DNA of 64,000 nt, taken from positions 62,001 through 126,000 of the forward strand of contig JADGEI010000007.1 of assembly GCA_016744455.1 (NCBI GenBank), given 5' to 3'. Positions 21,712-32,882 of this stretch are shown one piece after another (the stretch's first letter is position 1; each line of letters begins with the position of its first letter). The notes beneath the pieces were generated by a model, which was not told the origin of the DNA, ran no database searches, and saw only the letters and a list, made by a program, of their open reading frames with translations. The stretch is from Alcanivoracaceae bacterium. Lineage in GTDB: Bacteria; Pseudomonadota; Gammaproteobacteria; Xanthomonadales; Marinicellaceae. Made by a program: the position numbers and the translations under genes.

Positions 21712-23933
21712 TGAAGAGATTGATGGTTAAACTTAATAATACTGAAAAAAGGCTTGGAAATAAAATGAAATCTAAAAAATATAAACAAAATAAATTGTTA
21801 ACTGTTTCATTTGCATTACTGTTAATGATGGTGTTCTCATCAAGTATAGCTCAACTAAACCTTGAATCGGTTGATTACAGTAGTAGCTTAGATGGAAGCA
21901 TAGAATTTCAATTGAAATTTGATGGCAACGTAACGAAACCTGAGGTGTTTATGACTGCAAAACCTGCTAGGATAGCCTTTGATTTAGATGGTGTGTTAAA
22001 TAGTTCTGGCGTTAAACTATTGCCAATTGCGGAAGGAAACACTAAAAGTTTACGTATTGTTTCTACTAGCAACAAAACACGTGCTGTTATAGATTTATTC
22101 AAGTCGACACATCATGAACTTCAAGTTGATGGGAATGTGCTTTTAGTAAAGGTATCTGGGGATAAGAAATCTGGTAGTAATTCCGGCCAGAAAAGTAGAA
22201 ATTATAGTATAGAAAATGTAGACTTTAGGCGCGGTGGAAAAGGACAAGGTAAAATCATTGTTTCTTTCAATAAGCCTGGTGCAATTGTAAACCTAAGAGA
22301 GTCGGCAGATAAGATTAAATTGGAAATACTCTCAACAAAATTACCTGAACAATATGATAATAAATTAGATGTTATTGATTTTGCAACTCCTGTATCATTT
22401 ATTGATACAAAATCCAGGAACGGTAATGTCTCTGTGGAAATTTTGGCAAATGGAAATTACGAACACTTTGCATATCAAACGGGTTCTCAATACATAATTG
22501 AGGTATCAGAAAAAATTGAAATTGCAGATAATAGTGCTAAAGCTTTGGATAAAGAAGTTGAATATGTAGGAAACAAGGTATCCTTTACGTTTCAGGATAT
22601 ACCGGTAAGATCTGTTTTACAACTTATTGCAGATGCTTCTCAATTGAATCTAGTTGTTGCCGATACCGTAGAAGGAAGTGTCACTTTAAGACTTAACAAT
22701 GTGCCATGGGATCAAGCTTTAGATATTGTTCTTAACAGTAAGCAATTGGACAAGCGTCAAAAAGACAATGTAATATGGATTGCACCAGCAAAAGAGATTG
22801 CAGATAGGGAGCAGCAGCAATTATTGGCCTTAAAGGAAAAAGAAGAATTTGAACCATTAAAAACCATCTATATTCAAGTAAGTTATGCTAGAGCATCAGA
22901 TCTTGCTGCATTAATTCAAGGTGATGCAACATCTGCTGGCGAAGATGATGCAACAGGTGGCTCTGGTAAAGGATTGTTGTCAGCTAGAGGAACTGTTACT
23001 TTTGAAGAAAGAACTAATACGTTGTTAATTTCTGATGTACCAGATAAATTGTTGGTTGTTGAAGAGTTAGTTCGTACATTGGATGTGGCTGTTCGCCAAG
23101 TACAAATTGAATCAAGAATTGTGATAGCAACAGATGGTTTTGGTGAAGAACTTGGTGTCAGATTTGGCGTTAACGGTTCTAAAGAAGATTCTCATGGTAA
23201 TGTATTAAGTACAGGTGGTTCTTTATTTGCACTTGATAGGTTAAATTCAGCTGCAATTGATAATCGAATCAACAGCCCTAGCGGTTCAGCCCTACCAACC
23301 TTTACACCAGGTACATCTGGTACGCCGATTATTGGACCAAGTTTAGGTGACAGGTTGAATGTAAATTTACCTGCAGCAGCAAGTTCGGCATCAAGCTGGG
23401 CATTTAGTATCCTTGCAGCTGATTATTTGTTGGATTTAGAGTTGTCAGCGTTAAAATCTGAAGGTCGAGGAGAAGTGATATCAACACCTAGGGTAGTGAC
23501 AGCAAACCAACATAAGGCCATTATTAAGCAAGGTGTGGAAATCCCCTATGAACAAGCAGGCGGTAGTGTTAGTGGAGTAACTACAATCGCATTTAAAGAA
23601 GCTGTTTTACAGTTAGAGGTCACACCATTGATAACACCAGATGATAGAGTAGATTTATCATTGGTAGTGAAAAAAGACACTGTTGGAGAGTTTTTTGCAG
23701 GAGTTCCTTCTATTGATACTAGAAAAATTGACACTAGAGTACTAGTTGGTAATGGACAAACAATAGTTTTGGGTGGTGTATATGAACAAATAAAAAGGAC
23801 ATCTAGATCCAAAGTACCAGTATTGGGTGACATTCCTGGATTAGGTGCTCTATTTAGAAACAAATCAATTGAGAATGATAAAGCTGAGTTACTTATATTT
23901 GTAACCCCAACAATAATAAAAGAGAGTTTATAA
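21711..23933 (+). CDS. pilQ: Type IV pilus secretin PilQ
   Basis: AMIN domain, STN domain (DIPVRSVLQLIADAS), secretin (VEIPYEQ, LGDIPGLGALFRNK, ELLIFVTPTI). Confidence 0.96.
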   Translation: MKRLMVKLNNTEKRLGNKMKSKKYKQNKLLTVSFALLLMMVFSSSIAQLNLESVDYSSSLDGSIEFQLKFDGNVTKPEVFMTAKPARIAFDLDGVLNSSGVKLLPIAEGNTKSLRIVSTSNKTRAVIDLFKSTHHELQVDGNVLLVKVSGDKKSGSNSGQKSRNYSIENVDFRRGGKGQGKIIVSFNKPGAIVNLRESADKIKLEILSTKLPEQYDNKLDVIDFATPVSFIDTKSRNGNVSVEILANGNYEHFAYQTGSQYIIEVSEKIEIADNSAKALDKEVEYVGNKVSFTFQDIPVRSVLQLIADASQLNLVVADTVEGSVTLRLNNVPWDQALDIVLNSKQLDKRQKDNVIWIAPAKEIADREQQQLLALKEKEEFEPLKTIYIQVSYARASDLAALIQGDATSAGEDDATGGSGKGLLSARGTVTFEERTNTLLISDVPDKLLVVEELVRTLDVAVRQVQIESRIVIATDGFGEELGVRFGVNGSKEDSHGNVLSTGGSLFALDRLNSAAIDNRINSPSGSALPTFTPGTSGTPIIGPSLGDRLNVNLPAAASSASSWAFSILAADYLLDLELSALKSEGRGEVISTPRVVTANQHKAIIKQGVEIPYEQAGGSVSGVTTIAFKEAVLQLEVTPLITPDDRVDLSLVVKKDTVGEFFAGVPSIDTRKIDTRVLVGNGQTIVLGGVYEQIKRTSRSKVPVLGDIPGLGALFRNKSIENDKAELLIFVTPTIIKESL

Positions 23934-23967
23934 AGTGATATTAAAGAATTCAAAAGGTATTAAAGCG

Positions 23968-26900
23968 ATGACAAAACATATATTAACAATTCTGCTAATA
24001 GCAGCGACTGTAACCTTGTCTTCATGTGGCGGCGGTGGCGGCGGTGCAGCAGGTGGTAACCCAGCAAATAACCAAGCTGATAGTTTAAGTATAGTAGCAA
24101 CACCTGGCGTAGCTAGTTTGCCAGCAAATACGCTTGGCTATCCAATATTTTCTGGTTCTCCTTTTGAGACTCAGGTAGATGTTAGAGTCACGTTTGGAAA
24201 TGGCCAAGGTGTGGCCACAGGGACGATAGTTCATATGCAAACAAACAATACCGCAGTAGCCGTTGTTGGTATTCCTGATGACCCAACAACAGATGATGAA
24301 AATGAAAGAGGAATTGACTTTGTTGGTGCTAATCAAGAGACAATTGGTTCAATTGCATCTTACTTTATACGATCAAATGGTGTAGGGACAGCAACATTTA
24401 CAGTCAACGCAACCCACCCTACTAATGGTCGTAATTTTTCTACTACATTTAATTTTACGGTTACTGAGGGTCCAGATCCAACAGTTCAACAACTAACTGC
24501 AGTGACATCAAGAAATACATTGCCGGTTAATTCTGAAAATACACCATTTTTCAATGGAACGCCATTTATGATGGAAGTTGATCTACAGGTTAAAGATGTT
24601 TTTGGAAACTTTATTGAACCTATATTATTAGGAACAACCTCCGGTTCTGCTGGAAGACCCGTAGTGAAAGTTTCAATCAATCCAACGAATGTATTGTATC
24701 TTACAAAAAATGATGATGTTGGTACATTAAATATTAATGAGTTTTTAACAGAGGTAACACCTGGGGAAATAAATATCAATGCAGGGCATGGTAATTTATT
24801 TTTATGGTCAAAAAATGTACCAGGAACAGCGACCATAAGTTTATCGACTTTTGATAATTTTGGTGTAGAAATAAGCTCGTCTTTCCAAGTTGAGGTCACA
24901 AGTGGGATAGACATAGGCATACCAACAGATATAGAGTTAGCTAGTAATAGCAATAGTTTGTATATTAATGGTTCTGGTGGTGCGACAAGTCAGACCTTAA
25001 ATTATACTATTAAAAGTGGCGAGTTTAACGTCCAGGATACACAGGTTAATAATTTGCAAATTTCCCTAACAACAGATATTGCAAACTCTGGAGAAAGATT
25101 GTCGGCGGTAGATGCACATGGGAATTCAGTATCTGGAACAACCATACAAACATCTAGTGTTAATGGCATAGCTAATGCATTACTACATAGTGGCAGTGAC
25201 CCTCTAACAATAACGCTAACGTCTACAGTTGACGGTTCTGATAATAATGTAGAAAATGGTATACAAACCCCTATTTCAAGAACTGATTCATATATTGTAA
25301 GTGATGGCGTACTTTGGGCTTTAGAGTTAACTTCTCCTGCTTTAGATGCACTAACAGTTAATGGTGAATTGGTTCTTGATGATGAGGGTAATCCTGAACT
25401 TGATAATGGTTTAGTTCAATATAATTTCCAAGATGGTACTTATAGCTTAATCATTAGTGCTATTGGAACAGATAAAGCTGGTAATCCAGCGCTTCCGCAG
25501 ACAGTACAGTTTGGTATGATTAATTCTCCTATTACAGGTTACCCTCTTTCTGGATCTGGTGTTTTTGTACACTCTTCAAATGATGGAGACCCTCAAGAGG
25601 GTGGAACAGGATTTTCCTCTGTTACTGGTGCATTTTTGACTGCGGCAGGTGGAGTACAGCCAGCTGATACATTGGTTGTTTTTGGCGAAGAATCCTTAGG
25701 GAATGAAGATTTAGAAAGTGCTTTAACAGTTTCAAATATCAATTCCCAAACAAGTTTGTCAATAATTGAACGGTTTAATCGAAATGATGAAACTGGCACA
25801 ATTAATAATGATTTTGGTATTTTGCCTTATGCAATTGGTCGAGCAGTTGATGGTAATATCACTGCTACAGCGACTTTAGACGCTAACGGTGTTGCAACAA
25901 CCAGATTAAACTACCCTGTTTCACAACTAGGGAGATTAGCCGCTGTTTTTGTTAAAGGCCAAGGTGGCAATAATAATGGTATTGTTAAATCCGTTACAGA
26001 TGTCGAATTAACTACATTTTCTGGTGTTGAAGGTTTCCAAGGAAACAGATCTAATTTAATTGTTTCTCCTAATATCATTCCTGGTAACGTTACTAATTCA
26101 TTCATAGTTTGTTTGGCAGATTCTGCTAGGAATCCATTGCCTGGTCGTTATGTAAGGTTTAGCTATCAAGGTGTCGGTATTGGTACGATTGATGGTCAAT
26201 CTGGATCTGGTGTAATGAATACAGCAACTGGTTTTGATGGTTGTACAACAGGTATTGCGTCGACCACTGGTGTGGTGCCAGGAACATCGAATGATGAAAG
26301 TGGTTTTAGTTTCTCATCTGGAAGTTTAACTTGTCGTAGTGAAGATGGTAGCTTATTAGATGTGTGTTTGCAGGTCAATGCAACAGCTGATGGTGTATTA
26401 AATGCCACTCCTTCTGCATTTTCAACTTCTGGACAAAAAACAATTATACTAACTTTATTTGATGGTTCAGGCAATAGAATTGAGGGTGCTGCCATTCAAG
26501 GTGAATGTATGTCATCTGGTGGATCATTAGGTATAATCTCAGGACCTTCAATCACAGATTCAAATGGTGAGTCTATAGTTGTTGTTTTAGCTGCTCTTGA
26601 TGAAGCTAATGCAACTAATGATGGCACATGTTCTTTTTCTACAGCTTCTGGTATGCCATCAGTTGATGTAAATTTTTCTGGAAGAGATATATGTGATTTC
26701 AATGTTAGCCCAACACCTCCAGGGTGTGTAGGTACTGCACAGTTTCAAGTTGGTGGTATGGTAACAGGTATGGTTACGGCTGGCCCTATAGTGCTTCAGA
26801 ATAATAATTCAGGTGATATATCGTTATCATCAAATACAACTTTCTTATTTCCTTTGCAAGATGAAGGGACAGTGTATTTGATATCAGTTAAAACGCAACC

Positions 26901-26982
26901 TCCAGGGCAAACATGTACAGTAACAAATGGTGCTGGAACTTTAAGCTCAAATGTGACAAATGTTGCAGTAACTTGTATTTAA
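23968..26982 (+). CDS. Large Ser/Thr/Asn-rich lipoprotein with Ig-like repeats, immediately downstream of pilQ
   Basis: Lipobox TVTLSSC followed by a GGGGGG linker; two repeated N-terminal segments (SLPANTLGYPIFSGSPFETQVDVRV / TLPVNSENTPFFNGTPFMMEVDLQV). ORF start adjusted to the internal ATG. Confidence 0.7.
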   Translation: MTKHILTILLIAATVTLSSCGGGGGGAAGGNPANNQADSLSIVATPGVASLPANTLGYPIFSGSPFETQVDVRVTFGNGQGVATGTIVHMQTNNTAVAVVGIPDDPTTDDENERGIDFVGANQETIGSIASYFIRSNGVGTATFTVNATHPTNGRNFSTTFNFTVTEGPDPTVQQLTAVTSRNTLPVNSENTPFFNGTPFMMEVDLQVKDVFGNFIEPILLGTTSGSAGRPVVKVSINPTNVLYLTKNDDVGTLNINEFLTEVTPGEININAGHGNLFLWSKNVPGTATISLSTFDNFGVEISSSFQVEVTSGIDIGIPTDIELASNSNSLYINGSGGATSQTLNYTIKSGEFNVQDTQVNNLQISLTTDIANSGERLSAVDAHGNSVSGTTIQTSSVNGIANALLHSGSDPLTITLTSTVDGSDNNVENGIQTPISRTDSYIVSDGVLWALELTSPALDALTVNGELVLDDEGNPELDNGLVQYNFQDGTYSLIISAIGTDKAGNPALPQTVQFGMINSPITGYPLSGSGVFVHSSNDGDPQEGGTGFSSVTGAFLTAAGGVQPADTLVVFGEESLGNEDLESALTVSNINSQTSLSIIERFNRNDETGTINNDFGILPYAIGRAVDGNITATATLDANGVATTRLNYPVSQLGRLAAVFVKGQGGNNNGIVKSVTDVELTTFSGVEGFQGNRSNLIVSPNIIPGNVTNSFIVCLADSARNPLPGRYVRFSYQGVGIGTIDGQSGSGVMNTATGFDGCTTGIASTTGVVPGTSNDESGFSFSSGSLTCRSEDGSLLDVCLQVNATADGVLNATPSAFSTSGQKTIILTLFDGSGNRIEGAAIQGECMSSGGSLGIISGPSITDSNGESIVVVLAALDEANATNDGTCSFSTASGMPSVDVNFSGRDICDFNVSPTPPGCVGTAQFQVGGMVTGMVTAGPIVLQNNNSGDISLSSNTTFLFPLQDEGTVYLISVKTQPPGQTCTVTNGAGTLSSNVTNVAVTCI

Positions 26983-26997
26983 AAATATTTAGTTAAT

Positions 26998-27032
26998 AAA
27001 AAAATGCAAATCTAATGATTTGCATTTTTTTT
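26998..27032 (+). terminator. Intrinsic terminator at end of pil operon/lipoprotein gene
   Basis: AAAAAATGCAAATC-TAAT-GATTTGCATTTTTTTT. Confidence 0.9.
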
Positions 27033-27105
27033 GTCTTAAATTTGGTAAGATAAATACTTAATGTTAATATTGCTTTTAATAGAATATTGATAATATTAAA
27101 CAACG

Positions 27106-27993
27106 ATGAATTACCCAACAGTTAAACAGCTACGTTACTTTATTGCCTTAGTAGATAATAATCACTTTGGACAAGCAGCAAAAAGTTGTTTTGTTTCTCA
27201 ATCTGCATTTTCTGTTGCAATCAAAGAGCTTGAAAATACCTTAAGTGGTAAACTTGTTGATAGGACAAATAAGTCAGTCACTGTGACAAATTTAGGAAGA
27301 GAGATTTATTCTCAAGCCAAAATAGTCATGCAAGAATTATCAAATTTAGTAGAATCTTCACATGGTAACCTAGCTCCTCTATCTGGCAGACTATCTTTAG
27401 GGATAATACCAACAATTACGCCATTTATCATGTCCAAATTTGTAATAAACATACAAAATCAATACAAAAATTTAGAGTTATATCTTCATGAAGGAATGAC
27501 TTTAAATTTGTATAAGAAATTAATGTCTGGAGATTTAGATGTAATCTTAATTGCTTTGCCTTATTCCTTGAAAAATATTGAATCCCAAACTATTTTCCAA
27601 GACGGTTTTCACTTGGCATACCATCCCAAAAGTAAATGGATAAAAAAGAAAAATGGAAAATCAATTTTAAGTGATGATAGTGTTTTACTATTAGAAGACG
27701 GGCACTGTATGCGAGATCATGCTTTGAGCGCTTGTAATTTGAAGAACCCAAATAAAATCAGTAACTATGCAGCAAGTAGTGTTTTAACTTTGATAGAAAT
27801 GGTAAAAAGTGATATAGGCGTTACATATCTCCCTGAAATGTCACTGGACTCAAACTTAATACAAAATTCAGGATTGGAAATAGAACATTTAAGTGACAAA
27901 AGTTATCGTGATATTGGTTTGGTTTGGAGAAAGGGTAGCTCTCGTACAAATGAGTTCCAATTACTTGCTAACTATATTAAAAACAATCACTAG
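27106..27993 (+). CDS. oxyR: LysR-family peroxide sensor OxyR
   Basis: LysR HTH (FGQAAKSCFVSQSAFSVAIKELE) and OxyR redox motif LLLEDGHCMRDHALSAC, with two Cys spaced as in OxyR. Confidence 0.85.
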   Translation: MNYPTVKQLRYFIALVDNNHFGQAAKSCFVSQSAFSVAIKELENTLSGKLVDRTNKSVTVTNLGREIYSQAKIVMQELSNLVESSHGNLAPLSGRLSLGIIPTITPFIMSKFVINIQNQYKNLELYLHEGMTLNLYKKLMSGDLDVILIALPYSLKNIESQTIFQDGFHLAYHPKSKWIKKKNGKSILSDDSVLLLEDGHCMRDHALSACNLKNPNKISNYAASSVLTLIEMVKSDIGVTYLPEMSLDSNLIQNSGLEIEHLSDKSYRDIGLVWRKGSSRTNEFQLLANYIKNNH

Positions 27994-28880
27994 TGTTTGG
28001 GTTAGGGGAGTTTTATTCTTTGCTCTGTGCTGTATTATGGGCATTTGCAGTAATTTACTATAAAAAAGCAGGTGATCATTTCAGTGCTTATGAAATGAAT
28101 CTTTTTAAAACAATATTTGTCATGTTTTTAATGGTTCCAACTGTTCTAATAACCGATGGATTTAGTGTTCCAGATCTTAGTTATTATCAATTTGGGATTA
28201 TATTCATGAGTGGATTTGTAGGGATTATGTTGGCTGATCTCCTTTATCTGCGAGCCCTACAACTAATAGGAGCAAGCTTAACTGGCATTACAGGAAGCTT
28301 ATATAGCCCGTTTGTTGTTGGTATGTCTTTATTGTTTTTAGGTGAAGTTTTGCAATTTTGGCAATACATAGGAATGTTGTTAGTTTTGACAGGTGTTATG
28401 TTAGTTGCCTACAGAAAAAAATCATTTTCAAATTCACATCCACCATTAATAGGCTTTCTGTTTGCTATACTAGCAGTTTTCTTTACCGCCTTAGGTATTG
28501 TTATAATTAAACCTGTAACTAATGAACTTCCTTTTTTTTGGGTTATATTGATACGATCTATCGGCGGGTATGTCACTATGGTATTGGTAGGGTTAATATT
28601 AAGAAAACCCTTAAAAGTAAGGCACATATTGACTGCAAAAGCAGGAAAATGGTTAATAATTGGCACATTTATAGGTCAGTATCTTTCAATGATGGTATGG
28701 GTTGCTGGATATAAATATACCAGTGCCTCGATTGCTTCAATATTAAATGAAACTGCTTCAATTTTTATATTAATCTTATCATGGCTAATGTTAGGTGAAA
28801 AAATTACAAGAAAAAAAATAATAGGAATTATAATTACAATATTTGGAGTAATACTGGTGTTGAAGGTTAACAACTATTGA
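27993..28880 (+). CDS. EamA/DMT-family permease
   Basis: About 10 TM segments in two EamA halves; GYKYTSASIASILNETASIFILILSWLMLGEK. Confidence 0.85.
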   Translation: MFGLGEFYSLLCAVLWAFAVIYYKKAGDHFSAYEMNLFKTIFVMFLMVPTVLITDGFSVPDLSYYQFGIIFMSGFVGIMLADLLYLRALQLIGASLTGITGSLYSPFVVGMSLLFLGEVLQFWQYIGMLLVLTGVMLVAYRKKSFSNSHPPLIGFLFAILAVFFTALGIVIIKPVTNELPFFWVILIRSIGGYVTMVLVGLILRKPLKVRHILTAKAGKWLIIGTFIGQYLSMMVWVAGYKYTSASIASILNETASIFILILSWLMLGEKITRKKIIGIIITIFGVILVLKVNNY

Positions 28881-28915
28881 TAGTTGGTTATAAATCAATA
28901 ATTCTTCTTTTTAAA

Positions 28916-29647
28916 TTAGGATTCTGCGATGTTTTCTAACTCTTCTTTTTTCAATATCGTAAGAATATGTTTTTTATACTTTACCATTTCTGATTTTTGT
29001 AATTTTTTAAATACACGACTTAGAGTTTCTTCTGCCATGCCTAAATAATTGGCAATATCTCGCTGAGAGATTGGTAGAAAGAACTCTTTGCCAGAGTAAC
29101 CGCGTATTTCGAATCGATAGGACAGCGTTTTAATAAATAAAGCAAGTTTTGCAGTGCTGCCAATGTCAATATGGTTCTTTTTGCATGAGTAGATTTCTTT
29201 GCTCATAACTTTTAAAAGGTTTTGTTGGATAACAGGATGTTCTATTGAGAGGTCCATAAGCTGCTTATAAGGTATTTTACAGTAAGAACTCATTGTTAGT
29301 GCCGTAACTGTGGATTCATAAAAGTCAGAGTGTATTCCATCTAGTCCCATAACTTCTCCAGGAAGGTGGAAACTAATAATCCTTTCTTTGCCTTCTTCAT
29401 TTACTGTAGTAGATTTAAACATGCCTGAGTGAACTACATAAAGTGAATCAAATTTTTCACCATAAGAAAACAATGGTTTGTTTTTGTCAACTATTTTAGA
29501 CGGTGCGATTACTTTATCTAAATCAAGTAACTCTGATGATGATAAACCAGAGGGTAAGCACAAAGTGTTAACCGAACATTTTTGACATTTTGTCTTAGTA
29601 TTTACTATGTTTTTATAATTTTGTATATTTCTTTGGAGTTTAGACAA
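28916..29647 (-). CDS. fnr: FNR-type (4Fe-4S) Crp-family regulator
   Basis: N-terminal cysteine cluster CQKCSVNTLC plus central Cys (SSYCKIPY); C-terminal HTH QRDIANYLGMAEETLSRVFKKLQ. Confidence 0.88.
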   Translation of the reverse strand: MSKLQRNIQNYKNIVNTKTKCQKCSVNTLCLPSGLSSSELLDLDKVIAPSKIVDKNKPLFSYGEKFDSLYVVHSGMFKSTTVNEEGKERIISFHLPGEVMGLDGIHSDFYESTVTALTMSSYCKIPYKQLMDLSIEHPVIQQNLLKVMSKEIYSCKKNHIDIGSTAKLALFIKTLSYRFEIRGYSGKEFFLPISQRDIANYLGMAEETLSRVFKKLQKSEMVKYKKHILTILKKEELENIAES

Positions 29648-29738
29648 GATATGACCTCACTATATTTTTTACAGATTATGACACAACATATGAAAAAATA
29701 TATAAAATTACGACTATTTACTATGATAAATGAAAAAA

Positions 29739-29752
29739 TTGATATTTATCAA
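29739..29752. promoter_or_regulatory. Perfect FNR box TTGATATTTATCAA upstream of ccoN
   Basis: Exact TTGAT-N4-ATCAA; TATAAT at 29775-29780 puts the box centre at about -41.5 (class II geometry). Confidence 0.85.
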
Positions 29753-29811
29753 TGTCCTTATATTAGCAAATGCTTATAATGGCAAAATCTTTTCATAAAC
29801 GAGGGTATTAG

Positions 29812-31224
29812 ATGAAATTTGAACAATTCAATGACGACATAGTCAAAAAGTTTACCATGGCCACCATTATTTGGGGCATTATTGGTATGCTTGTTGGCGT
29901 TTTCATAGCAGCACAATTGGCATGGCCGGCACTTAACTTTGATATTCCATTTTTAACATTTAGCCGTTTAAGACCATTGCATACTAATGCTGTGATTTTT
30001 GCATTTGGTGGTAATGCGTTGATTGGCACATCATTTTATGTGGTATATCGGACGTGTAAAGCCAATCTTTTTGCACCTAAATTAGCTTCATTTGTATTTT
30101 GGGGTTATCAGTTAGTGATCGTGGGTGCGGTATTGACATTGCCCTTTGGTTATACTCAAAGTAGGGAATATGCAGAGCTGATATGGCCAATTGATGTGTT
30201 CTTAACGTTAGTCTGGGTAGCTTATGCCGTTGTTTATTTTGGTACAATTGTAAAACGGCAAGAAAAACATATTTATGTGGCTAATTGGTTTTATTCTGCA
30301 TTCATTATTACCATAGCTTTATTGCATATTGTCAATAACTTACAAATACCTGTCAACTGGCATTTATCCTATTCGGTGTATCCGGGAGCAGTTGATGCTC
30401 TAGTACAATGGTGGTATGGGCATAATGCAGTAGGTTTCTTTTTAACGGCGGGTTTTTTGGGTATGATGTATTACTTTATACCAAAACAAGTTGGGAAACC
30501 TGTTTATTCGTATAGATTGTCAATTGTACATTTTTGGGCTTTAATTTCTTCTTATATGTGGGCTGGCCCACATCACTTGCAATACACTTCACTACCTGAT
30601 TGGGCACAATCTGTTGGTATGGTATTTTCTTTGATTCTACTTGCACCGTCTTGGGGCGGTATGATCAACGGGATTATGACTTTATCTGGTGCTTGGCATA
30701 AATTACGTGATGACCCAATAATTAAACTAATGATTGTATCTTTATCATTCTACGGTATGTCTACATTTGAAGGACCTATGATGGCGATTAAGACAGTAAA
30801 TGCTTTATCTCATTATACTGATTGGACTATTGGACATGTACATTCTGGAGCTTTAGGGTGGGTTGCATTGATTACCGTAGGTTCAATTTATGTGTTGATA
30901 CCAAAATTATGGAAAAAAGAAGCAATGTATTCAACTAGCTTGATAAATGTTCATTTCTGGATTGCAACACTTGGGATAGTGTTATATATCGCTTCCATGT
31001 GGATTGCAGGAGTGATGCAAGGTTTAATGTGGCGTGATATTAATGCAGATGGAACAGTAGTATATTCATTTGCAGAATCAGTAAAAGCAACCTATCCATA
31101 CTATGTTGCCAGAATGCTTGGGGGTTTACTGTTTTTAGGTGGAATGTTTGTGATGGCTTATAACATTGTAATGACATTGAGGTCTAAAGGCGATGCGAAA
31201 CCTTTAGTAGGAGAAGCAGCATGA
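29812..31224 (+). CDS. ccoN: cbb3-type cytochrome c oxidase subunit I
   Basis: [52 protein letters not shown]. Confidence 0.95.
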   Translation: MKFEQFNDDIVKKFTMATIIWGIIGMLVGVFIAAQLAWPALNFDIPFLTFSRLRPLHTNAVIFAFGGNALIGTSFYVVYRTCKANLFAPKLASFVFWGYQLVIVGAVLTLPFGYTQSREYAELIWPIDVFLTLVWVAYAVVYFGTIVKRQEKHIYVANWFYSAFIITIALLHIVNNLQIPVNWHLSYSVYPGAVDALVQWWYGHNAVGFFLTAGFLGMMYYFIPKQVGKPVYSYRLSIVHFWALISSYMWAGPHHLQYTSLPDWAQSVGMVFSLILLAPSWGGMINGIMTLSGAWHKLRDDPIIKLMIVSLSFYGMSTFEGPMMAIKTVNALSHYTDWTIGHVHSGALGWVALITVGSIYVLIPKLWKKEAMYSTSLINVHFWIATLGIVLYIASMWIAGVMQGLMWRDINADGTVVYSFAESVKATYPYYVARMLGGLLFLGGMFVMAYNIVMTLRSKGDAKPLVGEAA

Positions 31225-31838
31225 TTGAACATAGTAAAATTGAAAAAAATATTGGTTTAATGGGTGTATTGATTGCAATTGTAGTGTCAATGGCAGGTAT
31301 TGCAGAGATTATTCCATTAATGTTTCAAACCAGTGTTATAGAAGCTCATCCAAATTTAAAACCTTATACTGCATTAGAGTTAGCAGGTCGTGATGTCTAT
31401 ATTAGTGAAGGGTGTTATAACTGTCACTCACAACAGATTAGACCGTTTGTTGATGAAACGTTGAGATACGGTCATTATTCACAGGCCAATGAGTTTGTTT
31501 ATGATAGACCATTTCAATGGGGTTCAAAGCGAACTGGACCAGACTTACATCGCGTTGGAGGTAAATACTCCGATGAGTGGCATGAATACCATTTAATGGA
31601 TCCACGTTCAGTTGTACCTGAATCGAATATGCCAGGCTACCCTTGGTTGGCTGAAGATTTAGTTGATGCAGAACAAACAGCAGCTGGGATGAAGGTTTTA
31701 CACGATTGGTTTGATCACCCTTATACTGATGAACAGTTAGCTTCTGCAAAAGCCGATATAGAAGGGAAAACAAAGCTAGAAGCAGTAATTGCTTATCTAC
31801 AAGTGTTGGGAACTACAATTCCAAGGAGTTATAAATGA
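31221..31838 (+). CDS. ccoO: cbb3-type cytochrome c oxidase subunit II
   Basis: [34 protein letters not shown]. Confidence 0.95.
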   Translation: MIEHSKIEKNIGLMGVLIAIVVSMAGIAEIIPLMFQTSVIEAHPNLKPYTALELAGRDVYISEGCYNCHSQQIRPFVDETLRYGHYSQANEFVYDRPFQWGSKRTGPDLHRVGGKYSDEWHEYHLMDPRSVVPESNMPGYPWLAEDLVDAEQTAAGMKVLHDWFDHPYTDEQLASAKADIEGKTKLEAVIAYLQVLGTTIPRSYK

Positions 31839-32002
31839 TTAATGGAATATTTACAGTAGTACTGATGATATTGTTCTTTGCCATTATTGCATGGGCATGG
31901 AGCGATAAAAGAAAAGAGGAATTTGACCATATGTCAAATTTACCCTTAGAAGACGAAATTGAATTAACTAACAATAAAGGTGACACAAATGGAAATGACT
32001 AA
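31835..32002 (+). CDS. ccoQ: cbb3 oxidase subunit CcoQ (55 aa, not in the ORF track)
   Basis: Manual translation [59 protein letters not shown] overlap with ccoO; one TM then a charged tail. Confidence 0.85.
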   Translation: MINGIFTVVLMILFFAIIAWAWSDKRKEEFDHMSNLPLEDEIELTNNKGDTNGND

Positions 32003-32882
32003 TTTTTGGAGCTGGTGGATAATTATTTTAATTGTTATCCATGTTGTGGGTTATGCGTTATTATTACAAAAAACTTCTAAATTGAAATCTGAAAAACATA
32101 AACCAGGTGAAACAACAGGCCATACCTGGGATGGTATTGAAGAGTATAACAATCCTTTGCCGAAATGGTGGTTTTACTTGTTTGTCTTGACGATTGTTTT
32201 TACAGTGGGTTATCTAGCTTATTATCCAGGTATGGGCAACTTTAAAGGTGTTTCAGGTTGGACTTCCGAAAAGGCATGGAAAGAAGAGAATGATGCGGTA
32301 TTAGCTAAACGTGCAGAACTATTTAGTACCTTTATTGATAAACCAATTCCTGTCATGATAAAAGACGAAAAAGCAATGGCTATAGGAGAACGCCTATTTG
32401 CTAATCATTGCAGTACTTGTCATGGGTCGGATGCTCAAGGTGCTCAAGGGTTTCCAAATTTAGCAGATGATGACTGGCTATATGGTGGTGATGCGGATAC
32501 ATTAGTTGCATCAATAACTAATGGCCGTAATGGAATCATGCCCCCATGGGGAGCAGCACTAGGTGATGAAGGTGTTAATCAAGTTGCTGCTTATGTGCGT
32601 AATTTCAGTGAAGAAGGACAAGATGAAAAATTAGTTACTGAAGGCAAAGCTAAATTTGCTATGTTCTGTGCCGCTTGTCATGGCGCTGACGCTAAAGGTA
32701 ATCACATGTTAGGTGCTCCAAATTTGACAGATGATATATGGTTGCATTCATATGATTCTTCTATGTTGGAAATGGTTATAAATGATGGAATATCAGGCCA
32801 AATGCCTGCGCACAATGAATTATTAGATGCAAACAGTATAAAAGTATTAGCAGCTTATATTTATTCTTTAACCAATGAATAA
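31989..32882 (+). CDS. ccoP: cbb3-type cytochrome c oxidase diheme subunit III
   Basis: GHTWDGIEEYNNPLPKWWFYLF; two CxxCH motifs (CSTCHGSDAQG, CAACHGADAKG). Confidence 0.95.
   Translation: MEMTNFWSWWIIILIVIHVVGYALLLQKTSKLKSEKHKPGETTGHTWDGIEEYNNPLPKWWFYLFVLTIVFTVGYLAYYPGMGNFKGVSGWTSEKAWKEENDAVLAKRAELFSTFIDKPIPVMIKDEKAMAIGERLFANHCSTCHGSDAQGAQGFPNLADDDWLYGGDADTLVASITNGRNGIMPPWGAALGDEGVNQVAAYVRNFSEEGQDEKLVTEGKAKFAMFCAACHGADAKGNHMLGAPNLTDDIWLHSYDSSMLEMVINDGISGQMPAHNELLDANSIKVLAAYIYSLTNE

Noticed and set aside
23546-23953. 135-aa minus-strand ORF
   Set aside because: Antisense to the conserved pilQ secretin domain; no independent support.
24486-24953. 155-aa minus-strand ORF
   Set aside because: Antisense to the Big-like lipoprotein; composition artefact.
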